Below, piece after piece: positions 18,697 to 26,801 of a DNA stretch of 64,000 bases (within the stretch, counting starts at the first letter, position 1; each line of letters opens with the position of its first letter). The stretch covers positions 124,001 through 188,000 of the forward strand of contig NZ_FZLN01000003.1 in the NCBI RefSeq assembly GCF_900197575.1, read 5' to 3'. The position numbers and the translations under genes were made by a program. The stretch comes from Acinetobacter apis (GTDB taxonomy: Bacteria > Pseudomonadota > Gammaproteobacteria > Pseudomonadales > Moraxellaceae). The notes beneath the pieces are model-generated. The model ran no database searches, was not told where the DNA came from, and saw only the letters and a program-made list of their open reading frames with translations.

Positions 18697-19824
18697 ATGT
18701 CTGTGAGCAAAAAACGAGATCCACCTAATGAATTCATTGATGTATTAAGATTTATCTCGATCATGCTTGTATTAATACATCATTTTAATATTCCATATAA
18801 ACTCAGTGATACATGGATTACATTCAGTATTTTAGACCATAGCTTTATTACGTTGTTGGCTCGAAACGGCAATTATGGTGTCACAATGTTTTTTGTGATT
18901 TCAGGTTATTTAATTACATTTCATGCTTTACAACGGTGGAAAGAGCTAAAAAACATTGATTATAAAGTATTTTACTTACTGCGATGCGCAAGAATTATAC
19001 CGACTTTATTCTTATTAGTGATTGTAGTGAATATATTGGGAATGTTTGGACTGAAACCATTTATCACTCAGACTTCACATGAACTCCCCATGATTCAAAG
19101 TTTAGTCAATTTGGCTGCACTGACTTTTTGGATGAATATTTTAATTATACATGAGGGGTGGGTTAATTATGCGCTCGGCGTGCTTTGGTCATTGTCAGTA
19201 GAAGAAGTTTTTTATGTGATTTTTCCGTTGTTGGCAATATGTTTAAAGAAAGAGTATTTTTTCTATGTTGTATGCTTGGTTGTGATTGGTATTTGCCCTT
19301 ATTTTAGAGCTTTGACAATCACAGATGAAAATGGTGCATATTTATATCATTACTTGTCGAGCATAGATGGTATTGCATTTGGTTGTCTGACTGCATTAAT
19401 TTCAAGGCGTGTGAGCATCACTAAAAATAGTCATTATTTTAAATATGTGATGATGATGTGTTTAATCTTAATTTATTTTTCGGGACCAATTAGAGAAACA
19501 TGTGTATGGGGTGTGAGTGCATTTTCCTTATGTAGCAGTGTACTCATCCTGACAAGCGTCTCGCATCCAATACCTGTTCAGGATAATTTGATCTCGCGTG
19601 TAATTAAACGCATTGGTCGTAACAGTTATGAAATTTACTTATTTCATTTGGTTATTCTCGGTTTGATTAAAGTGGTTTATTTACCACAAGAAACAAGTGG
19701 CAATATAAAACTATTGTTGTTGCTGACCTATTTAGTCGTGACTTTTTTATTCAGTTTTTATATTGAAAAGTTTTTCTCTCATCCCATAAATTATAAAATA
19801 AGAAAACGCTTAATAGAAAAATAA
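18697..19824 (+). CDS. Acyltransferase 3 family membrane protein
   Basis: The 375-residue integral inner-membrane protein has about ten hydrophobic segments. Family signatures are the N-terminal 'RFISIMLVLIHHF' (Arg and the catalytic-type His pair, about residues 18-30), 'GVTMFFVISGYLIT' (about 64-77) and 'LGVLWSLSVEEVFYVIFPLL' (about 155-174). Such proteins (OafA-like) transfer acetyl or other acyl groups to surface polysaccharides or lipids. No glycan genes are adjacent, so the acceptor is unknown. AAGGA stands just before ATG 18697. It is divergent from hisIE with about 190 bases between. Confidence 0.85.
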   Translation: MSVSKKRDPPNEFIDVLRFISIMLVLIHHFNIPYKLSDTWITFSILDHSFITLLARNGNYGVTMFFVISGYLITFHALQRWKELKNIDYKVFYLLRCARIIPTLFLLVIVVNILGMFGLKPFITQTSHELPMIQSLVNLAALTFWMNILIIHEGWVNYALGVLWSLSVEEVFYVIFPLLAICLKKEYFFYVVCLVVIGICPYFRALTITDENGAYLYHYLSSIDGIAFGCLTALISRRVSITKNSHYFKYVMMMCLILIYFSGPIRETCVWGVSAFSLCSSVLILTSVSHPIPVQDNLISRVIKRIGRNSYEIYLFHLVILGLIKVVYLPQETSGNIKLLLLLTYLVVTFLFSFYIEKFFSHPINYKIRKRLIEK

Positions 19825-19846
19825 TGAGTTTGTATTTGTGATGTGC

Positions 19847-19880
19847 TTTTTCAGATCATAGTTGTATATGATCTGAAAAA
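19847..19880. repeat. 14-bp inverted repeat with reversed T/A polarity
   Basis: TTTTTCAGATCATA and TATGATCTGAAAAA flank a six-base loop between the convergent acyltransferase and ubiB genes. The T run is on the left arm and the A run on the right on either strand, so it does not have canonical terminator polarity although it could form a stable stem. Confidence 0.6.
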
Positions 19881-19957
19881 TCCACATAACAATCTTTGCC
19901 ATTCGAATGACATTTATTTGCTGAAGCTAACGATCTAATGACTCATTATACGATGCT

Positions 19958-21577
19958 TTAACGAAGCACACGCCAACTAGCGATAATACATGCCAATACA
20001 ATGAGCGGGGTGGCAATAAACCAAGGGCTCACAATTGCAATACTCAATAAAATCGCCATTAGACTGCCAAAAATCCAACTACGTTTTTGCTGTTGCTCTA
20101 ATTGAGTCCGAAGGGTTTGTAATTCACGAACTTGTTTATCTTGCCAAGCATTTTGGCTTTTTAATCCGTTTAAACTGTCAATCAGTAATGTTGGAAGTTG
20201 CTGTGCAGTAAATAAAAACTCAGGAAGGTTTTGGCGAAACTGCTTGAAGTTTTTAATCGGGCTAACATTGTCCTTTACCCATTGATTTAAAATTGGCTGA
20301 GCAAGTTTCCAAATATCTAACTGTGGATATAAATCAGTCCCTAAACCTTCTACATGAACCAAGGTTTTGAGCAGTAGCATTAATTGTGGTGGAATTTCCA
20401 AGCGAAAACGCCGTGCAATGTCCATAATTTGCACTAAAATCCCGGCAAAATCGAGCTCATTCATCGGCTTAGAAATCATAGGCCCTACAGTGCGGCGCAT
20501 TTCACGAGCCAAGGCATCTTGGTCAGTATTGGGTGGAATCCAATCTGCTTGATGAACCACTTGAATGAGTTGTAAAAAGTCACCATTCATGACCGACAAC
20601 AGCATACGTGCAACAGTCATTTGGTCACGTTTAGATAGCTCTCCCATAATGGCACAATCTAAAGCAATATAACGGGGATGTTTTGAGCCTAGCGTTTCAA
20701 CAAAAATATTCCCCGGATGCATATCTGCATGGAAAAAGTTGTCACGAAATACTTGTGTAAAGAAAATTTTTAAACCATTTTCTGCCAATACTCTGCGGTC
20801 AATGTTTAAACGATCAAAAGTTTCTGTATCTGAAATTGGAACACCAATAATGCGCTCGACCACCATAATGTCAACGCTGTCCATATACACTTCTGGTACA
20901 TACATCATGGGCGAACCCTCGAAGTATTTACGCATACGGCGTGTATTGTCTGCTTCTAGCGTTAAATCAAGCTCATTCAAAATAGTTTGACGATAATTGG
21001 CAATAATTTCTGAGATGTGCAGTGCACGTGCTGCCTCTAGACGAAATTCAAATTGCTGTCCTAACCATTTTAAAATGTCAAAGTCGCGTACTAGCTGTTG
21101 TTTTAAGTCAGGACGGGTAATCTTAACCACAACCTCACGACCATCATGCAAAGCAGCTGTATGGACTTGCGCAATTGATGCCGCTGCCAACGGTTTATCG
21201 TCAAAGCGCTTGAATAATGTATCTAGCTCTGCTTTTAAACCATCTTGGATGCGTGCTTTTGCTACATCTATTGAAAAGGGTTTTACTTGGTCTTGTAGCA
21301 TGACCAATTGTTGTAATACTTGAGGGGGAATCAGGTCACGCCGTGTTGAAAGCAATTGCCCCATTTTAATGGCCAATGGCCCCATTTCTTCAAGTGCTTC
21401 TTTGAGCTTCAGCGGATTATTTAAATGTTTGCTTGACCATGCTGCGGGATGCAATACGATCAGTTTCAGTAACGGTTTGAGTTTAGCAGGCAGATGTTCT
21501 TTCGCAATCAAAGTGTCTAAGCGATAGTAAGCAGCAATCCGCCAAAGTTCTATTAAACGCGAAAAATGTGGAATCAT
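19958..21577 (-). CDS. ubiB: UbiB-family atypical kinase/ATPase of ubiquinone biosynthesis
   Basis: A membrane-anchored ADCK/ABC1-family protein needed for ubiquinone biosynthesis. Seen in sequence: the KxGQ region 'AIKMGQLLSTRRDLIPP' (about 70-86), an Ala-rich loop 'AAASIAQVHTA', the catalytic-loop 'HADMHPGNIFV' (about 285) and 'YIALDCAIMGEL' at the metal-binding Asp. Two hydrophobic helices close the protein. The start is placed at ATG 21577 ('MIPHFSRL') rather than GTG 21598, because GAGG lies 10 bases upstream and homologues begin here. Ala replaces the usual Gly after the 'DC' pair. A terminator (21794) separates it from ubiE. Confidence 0.92.
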   Translation of the reverse strand: MIPHFSRLIELWRIAAYYRLDTLIAKEHLPAKLKPLLKLIVLHPAAWSSKHLNNPLKLKEALEEMGPLAIKMGQLLSTRRDLIPPQVLQQLVMLQDQVKPFSIDVAKARIQDGLKAELDTLFKRFDDKPLAAASIAQVHTAALHDGREVVVKITRPDLKQQLVRDFDILKWLGQQFEFRLEAARALHISEIIANYRQTILNELDLTLEADNTRRMRKYFEGSPMMYVPEVYMDSVDIMVVERIIGVPISDTETFDRLNIDRRVLAENGLKIFFTQVFRDNFFHADMHPGNIFVETLGSKHPRYIALDCAIMGELSKRDQMTVARMLLSVMNGDFLQLIQVVHQADWIPPNTDQDALAREMRRTVGPMISKPMNELDFAGILVQIMDIARRFRLEIPPQLMLLLKTLVHVEGLGTDLYPQLDIWKLAQPILNQWVKDNVSPIKNFKQFRQNLPEFLFTAQQLPTLLIDSLNGLKSQNAWQDKQVRELQTLRTQLEQQQKRSWIFGSLMAILLSIAIVSPWFIATPLIVLACIIASWRVLR

Positions 21578-21793
21578 GATGCAAATGCCTCGCTTCACTC
21601 AATTTAGATCATTCATTAATGACCTTTGACTTAATATACAGTGACTTTCATGCATAATTGGCATGAATATATAGTTCATACAATCAAGAAATATATATAA
21701 ATAAAGTATGATTTACCCTTACAAGTATAACGTATTTTAGCAAAAAAAAGCGTCGCTAAAAGCTGCTTTACGACTTCATCACAAGATTTGATA

Positions 21794-21828
21794 AAAAATA
21801 AGCACATCGATAACATGTGCTTATTTTT
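21794..21828 (-). terminator. Terminator downstream of ubiE
   Basis: Perfect 14-bp arms (AAAAATAAGCACAT and its complement) enclose a seven-base loop, 18 bases beyond the ubiE stop. It is symmetric enough to work on either strand, and it separates ubiE from ubiB. Confidence 0.8.
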
Positions 21829-21845
21829 AGATTTTTTATATCTAA

Positions 21846-22769
21846 TTACACTTTAAAACCACGATGAACAGCAACAATGCCACCCGTTAAATTGTGGTAA
21901 TCACAATTTTGAAATTGTGCATTTTCCATCATACCTTTTAAAGTACGCTGGTCTGGATGCATACGAATAGACTCTGCTAAATATTTATAGCTTTCTGCAT
22001 CATTGGCAATAATTTTTCCCATTACAGGCAGTGCTGTAAACGAATACAAATCATATAATTTAGAAAACGGTTCAAAGACTGGCTTTGAAAATTCTAAAAT
22101 GAGTAATCGACCACCTGGCTTGAGCACACGGTACATTGCATCTAATGCGGCATCTTTATCTGTGACATTGCGTAGACCAAAACTGATGGTGACCAAGTCA
22201 AAGCTATTGTCTGCAAATGGTTCTAAAGACTCTGCATTGGCAAGGACATAATCGACATTGCCACAGCCTGCATCAATTAAACGATCTCGACCAACATTCA
22301 GCATGGATTCATTAATATCAGACAATACTACACGACCTGATGGACCAACTTCGCGACTAAAGACTTTGGCTAAATCACCTGTTCCACCTGCAATATCTAA
22401 AACATGCTGACCTTTTCGAACACCTGACATTTGAATGGCAAAGCGTTTCCATAAACGGTGAATACCAAATGACATCAAATCATTCATCAAGTCATATTTT
22501 TTAGCGACTGAATGAAAAACATGTGCAACTTTTTGTTCTTTGTCTTTTGTGCTGATGGTACTAAAACCAAAATGTGTGGTTTCACCAACATAATCATCTC
22601 GTCCAGCACCACGTGGTAAATTATAATAAGGTATCGCAGTCTCTTGAGTAATTTCTTTGAGTGTCTGTTGCTGACCTTGTGGTGTTCCTTCAGGCAAAGG
22701 AGAAGATAAAAATGGGCTAGGCTCCGCTGAAGCTTGTTCAGCTTTCGGTGTTTGTTTTTCATTCGACAT
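21846..22769 (-). CDS. ubiE: Ubiquinone/menaquinone C-methyltransferase UbiE
   Basis: SAM-dependent C-methylation in ubiquinone synthesis. The 307 residues include motif I '[15 protein letters not shown]' (about 123-137), '[14 protein letters not shown]' (about 150-163) and the UbiE signatures '[18 protein letters not shown]' (about 91-108) and 'EFSKP...YDLYSF'. It is about 55 residues longer than E. coli UbiE, all at the N terminus: a Pro/Gln/Glu-rich, probably disordered leader. GGAG lies 8 bases before ATG 22769. The usual ubiE-ubiJ-ubiB order is not kept; no SCP2-type ubiJ is seen here. Confidence 0.95.
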   Translation of the reverse strand: MSNEKQTPKAEQASAEPSPFLSSPLPEGTPQGQQQTLKEITQETAIPYYNLPRGAGRDDYVGETTHFGFSTISTKDKEQKVAHVFHSVAKKYDLMNDLMSFGIHRLWKRFAIQMSGVRKGQHVLDIAGGTGDLAKVFSREVGPSGRVVLSDINESMLNVGRDRLIDAGCGNVDYVLANAESLEPFADNSFDLVTISFGLRNVTDKDAALDAMYRVLKPGGRLLILEFSKPVFEPFSKLYDLYSFTALPVMGKIIANDAESYKYLAESIRMHPDQRTLKGMMENAQFQNCDYHNLTGGIVAVHRGFKV

Positions 22770-22885
22770 TGAGTTTCTCCTATCACCAAATAAAGAATGA
22801 CTTAAAAGAGAGCCATCATGACAGAAAATTTATAGTTTTGCAGAAAATCGTTGCAGAATATACATAAAAACAGCATGAGCGAACA

Positions 22886-23599
22886 TTATGATGAGGAACG
22901 AAATGGATTTTGATGACCATTATGGACTTTCAGTAAGACATGTCGTTCTTGTTCAGTAAATCTATTGACAAAATCTGCAGTACATTTAAGTGGTTTTAAG
23001 GCCACAAGACCATCATAAATGAAATCATACATCATATGAAAATGGTGTTTATAAGCCATTGGTTTGCAAAGTTTAAATGCAGTGTTGAGCATGAAGGATT
23101 TGACATATTGATCAAGGTGAGTCCCTAATTCATCCGTCATTTTTAATTGTTTTAACCGTAACTCTTTTTGGTTGATCTGCATATAGGTACTTCGCATCAC
23201 ATCATCAGTAATTTCTGTAGATTGCGGGTAATCGCGTAATACTTGTTGGGCAACTTGTTCATCAAGCTCTACCGCTAAAATTGAAAGTTCAATGCCATGT
23301 GTACCTGTTTGTAAGGCACTTGCAGGAATGATGTGTTCAATTTTGTGGGCATGATGAATTAACCGTTCAATTTGTACTGCAATTAAATCAAAGTCAGGTC
23401 CGCCATAGAGGCGGTGAACAAAATACTGAGCCAATGCTTGATGGTTTTTTTGATTAAAAAGGCATTGATGCGTCTCAAGTAAACGTTTTTTTTGCCATGT
23501 TTGAACATCGTTCAAGCGTTGTCTGAGCAATGCATTTTGATGATATTGTAATTGGTGGTAACGAACTAATAAATCATCCAGTACGTTAAGTTTAGACAT
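22886..23599 (-). CDS. Uncharacterised helical protein (FFLEELY-motif type)
   Basis: About 237 residues from the preferred ATG at 23599 ('MSKLNVLDD'); a weaker upstream start exists at 23623. The protein is soluble, mostly helical, and rich in Gln, His and Leu, with no signal peptide or membrane segment. A central 'QYFVHRLYGGPDF' resembles the 'FFLEELYGPKDF' motif that names a family of unknown proteins in Acinetobacter and Psychrobacter; this assignment is from memory of that motif. It lies upstream of ubiE on the same strand with about 115 bases between. Function unknown. Confidence 0.6.
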   Translation of the reverse strand: MSKLNVLDDLLVRYHQLQYHQNALLRQRLNDVQTWQKKRLLETHQCLFNQKNHQALAQYFVHRLYGGPDFDLIAVQIERLIHHAHKIEHIIPASALQTGTHGIELSILAVELDEQVAQQVLRDYPQSTEITDDVMRSTYMQINQKELRLKQLKMTDELGTHLDQYVKSFMLNTAFKLCKPMAYKHHFHMMYDFIYDGLVALKPLKCTADFVNRFTEQERHVLLKVHNGHQNPFRSSS

Positions 23600-23623
23600 A
23601 TTATAAGTATAAATGATGAACAA

Positions 23624-24010
23624 TAGCTTTTATAATAATTTGTTGGCTAGATGATTGGTATTTATTTCGAGTAACGAAATGATAAATCAGCATAATATTT
23701 AAATCATGGTAAACCCATATACCTGATAATTGAGTAGATTATCAGTCTAATTTTAATATTCTAAAATGATCAAATCATCATCATGAGCAAAAATTCAATG
23801 AAGTTGAATCGATTTTATGGCTTGAGAATGATCAAGACTGATCTTGAATTACTGAACGCTATATTCATTCAATAACAGAATAAGATATGATGTTTTGTGT
23901 CAATCTATATGCATTAAATGTGTTTTAATTATCATTTAATTTTAATAGTGTGGTTAATTTCTGTTTATTTGTTGTATACTTTGATTTTATTACTATTTTT
24001 CGAGTGACAA
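23624..24010. other. Divergent intergenic region upstream of vgrG
   Basis: AT-rich, no gene seen. A TATACT (23975-23980) about 30 bases before vgrG is a candidate -10, but there is no good -35 and only a poor RBS. Confidence 0.4.
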
Positions 24011-26785
24011 ATGACACATGACATTTCTACTCTCTTAGAAAAGTTGGGGTTTGGGTATCAAAAAAGAGCAATCCATGCTCAATTTTCTGTACCTTTTTTA
24101 GATTCACAAGTATTTATACAGCGTATAGATGGCCATCATGAAATTAACCAAGGCCTTATTTGTGAATTAATTTGCTTATCAAATAATTCAACAATTCCAC
24201 TGAAACAATTTATTGGTGCTCAAGTTGCGATAGATCAGATTACTGATACCGGCTTATTGTTTAGAACCACAGGTATTATTGTAGAGGCAGCACAAGGACA
24301 AAATGATGGTTCACTGACTGTCTATAAACTAAAACTCCAAGATGCAACATCGCTTTGGCACAAACGTAGAAACAGTCGTGTCTTTATGAGTAAATCTGTT
24401 CTTGAGATTACTCAGGTTATATTTAAAGAATGGCAAGAAAAAAGTCCGCTATTTGCATCAAGTTTAGTATTAGATTTAGCAGGGTTAAAAAAAGAATATG
24501 ATATTCGTCCGTTCACCATGCAAACATCATTGGAAACTGAATATGAATTTGTAACACGCCTTTGGCGTAGTGAAGGAATCAATTGGCTGATTGATGAAAG
24601 CCAAAATTTTGTTGCACATAATAAAGACAGTATCCAGCCACAGAAGTTAAAATTAATTGATAATAATCAGCACTTTTCTGCTCTAGAACGAAAAGTCATT
24701 CGTTTCCATCGCAGTGATGCAACAGAACGTTTTGATACAATTACAAGTTTAACATCAGCACGTCAATTGCAAACAGGCGCAGTACATGTTCAAAGATGGC
24801 AACCACAATATTTAGAACAAGAAGATGGCTCAGGCTCAGTACTTTCTGCAAACGTACAAAGCGAGCATTATGATAGCGAAATGCTTTCTTTAGAAGATGC
24901 ATGGCATATTAGTCCAGCATGGGTCAGTGATTTAAACGGTGAAGATGGTACAACACCATCAAGTCATCGTCAGGTTGAAATACTTAACCAACATTTAACA
25001 GATTTAAATCAGCTTCAATCTAAATATTTTACTGCTCACAGTACTGTCCGTGATGTCCAAGTGGGTTATTGGTTTAAATTAAATGGCCATCCCGAAATTG
25101 ATACACATACAGGTTCTGATCAAGAATTATTGATTCTAAGTAAGCATTTTTATAATCAAAATAACTTACCAAAAGACATTCAGAAACAAGCCGAAGAATT
25201 ACTGACGGCTAGCCGTTGGCACACCAAAAATATTAAAGAAGGTGAACAGCGCCAAGGCAATACGCTGACATTAATACGACGAAAGATTACAGTCGTTCCT
25301 GACTACCACCCTGAAAAATATAAACCAACAGCCCATGTTCAGCGAGCAAGAGTGGTTGGCATTGAGGGTGAGCAGATTCATGTTGATCAATGGGGACGAA
25401 TCAAAGTTCGTTTTTTATTTAGCCGTGAAAATGATAATGCACATGATGGTGGTGCAGGCAGTAATAATTCAGATACCGATTCGGCATGGGTTGATGTGCT
25501 GACCCCATGGGCAGGTGAGGGTTATGGTGCAAGGTTTTTACCGCGTGTCGGTGAAATCGTTGTCATTGACTTTTTTGATGGCAATATTGACCGACCATTT
25601 GTCACAGGACGTTTGCATGAAGCAGAGCGTCACACAACTCAATTTGATCAAAAAGGACAGCTTCCTGACACAAAAAATCTAAGTGGTATTCGCTCTCAAG
25701 AAGTTCAAGGCGATGGCTTTAACCAGCTGCGCTTTGATGATACGACAGGACAGATCAGTACACAATTACAAAGCAGCCATGGTGTCAGTCAATTAAACCT
25801 TGGAAAACTCAGTCAACCAAAACAAACTTCTGAAAGTCAAGATCGAGGAGAGGGTTTTGAGCTGAGAACAGATCAATGGGGGGCAGTGCGTGCAGGGCAA
25901 GGCTTATTGTTGTCGACTTACCAGCAAGCCCATGCAGAGGGAGATCATCTTCATGCTGAAGATGCAAAACTTCAATTTCAAGAGAGCCAACATAATAGTC
26001 AAGCTTTAAGTGAAGTAGCAAAAAATCAGCAAACTGACCCAATAGAAACCGTTGAAGAGCTCAAATTATTTGCTCAGCATTTAGAAAAAGAAATTGCGAA
26101 GTTCAATAAAGCACTGTTGGTTTTAAGTTCACCTGATGGAATTGGTCTTAGTACGGCACAAGATATTCATTTATCTGCAAATGGACATATTAGTCAAACA
26201 GCAGGTGACAGCATAAATATCAGTACACAAAATAATTTGATTGCTCATGCGCGAAATAAAATTAGTTTGTTTGCGATTCAAGATGGCATCAAAGCTGTTG
26301 CTGCAAAAAATAAAGTTGAGATACAAGCTCAAAATGATGCGTTGTCTTTATTAGCAAAATTAGGCGTCACTATTGCATCTACGGAAGACCGTATTCTGAT
26401 TAACAGTCCTAAGGAGATTGTGATTACAGGGGGGGCATCATCTATTACCGTCAATGAATCAGGCATTTGTAGTAAAACTTCAGGAAAAATGGAGTTTAAA
26501 GCAGCTCAGCATGTATTTACTGGTGGGGAGAAAGCAGAACTGCCTAAAAATGATGTAAAACAAGATACAAGACCTTTTTACATTACATTTAAAATTGTGG
26601 ACTTAAAAGGGCAACCTGCTAAAAACGTTGAATATATTATTTTTAGAGAAGATGGTAGTCGTCAGACAGGACGCACGAATGCATCAGGTCAAACGCAAAG
26701 AGTCCAAACTGAAGGGCCAGAAAAAGTGTCAGTACACATTTCTGATAAAAATGCATCTAAATATAAATTAGCAAGCCAAGATTAA
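24011..26785 (+). CDS. vgrG: Type VI secretion spike protein VgrG with DUF2345 and C-terminal TTR-like domain
   Basis: VgrG trimers form the tip of the type VI secretion tube and carry effectors. The 924 residues show the gp27-like head (about 1-400), the gp5 OB-fold ('VDQWGRIKVRFLFSRE' about 460 and 'AWVDVLTPWAGEGYGARFLPRVGEIVVIDFF' about 495-525), then the beta-helical needle with the DUF2345 region (about 615-840, from 'RGEGFELRTDQWGAVRAGQGLLLST'). A C-terminal beta-sandwich-like domain (about 855-920) has 'KGQPAKNVEYIIFREDG'. No other T6SS structural genes are in the window, so this is an orphan vgrG island. The effector gene follows after 16 bases. Confidence 0.95.
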   Translation: MTHDISTLLEKLGFGYQKRAIHAQFSVPFLDSQVFIQRIDGHHEINQGLICELICLSNNSTIPLKQFIGAQVAIDQITDTGLLFRTTGIIVEAAQGQNDGSLTVYKLKLQDATSLWHKRRNSRVFMSKSVLEITQVIFKEWQEKSPLFASSLVLDLAGLKKEYDIRPFTMQTSLETEYEFVTRLWRSEGINWLIDESQNFVAHNKDSIQPQKLKLIDNNQHFSALERKVIRFHRSDATERFDTITSLTSARQLQTGAVHVQRWQPQYLEQEDGSGSVLSANVQSEHYDSEMLSLEDAWHISPAWVSDLNGEDGTTPSSHRQVEILNQHLTDLNQLQSKYFTAHSTVRDVQVGYWFKLNGHPEIDTHTGSDQELLILSKHFYNQNNLPKDIQKQAEELLTASRWHTKNIKEGEQRQGNTLTLIRRKITVVPDYHPEKYKPTAHVQRARVVGIEGEQIHVDQWGRIKVRFLFSRENDNAHDGGAGSNNSDTDSAWVDVLTPWAGEGYGARFLPRVGEIVVIDFFDGNIDRPFVTGRLHEAERHTTQFDQKGQLPDTKNLSGIRSQEVQGDGFNQLRFDDTTGQISTQLQSSHGVSQLNLGKLSQPKQTSESQDRGEGFELRTDQWGAVRAGQGLLLSTYQQAHAEGDHLHAEDAKLQFQESQHNSQALSEVAKNQQTDPIETVEELKLFAQHLEKEIAKFNKALLVLSSPDGIGLSTAQDIHLSANGHISQTAGDSINISTQNNLIAHARNKISLFAIQDGIKAVAAKNKVEIQAQNDALSLLAKLGVTIASTEDRILINSPKEIVITGGASSITVNESGICSKTSGKMEFKAAQHVFTGGEKAELPKNDVKQDTRPFYITFKIVDLKGQPAKNVEYIIFREDGSRQTGRTNASGQTQRVQTEGPEKVSVHISDKNASKYKLASQD

Positions 26786-26801
26786 GTACAGGGTACAGAC
26801 T

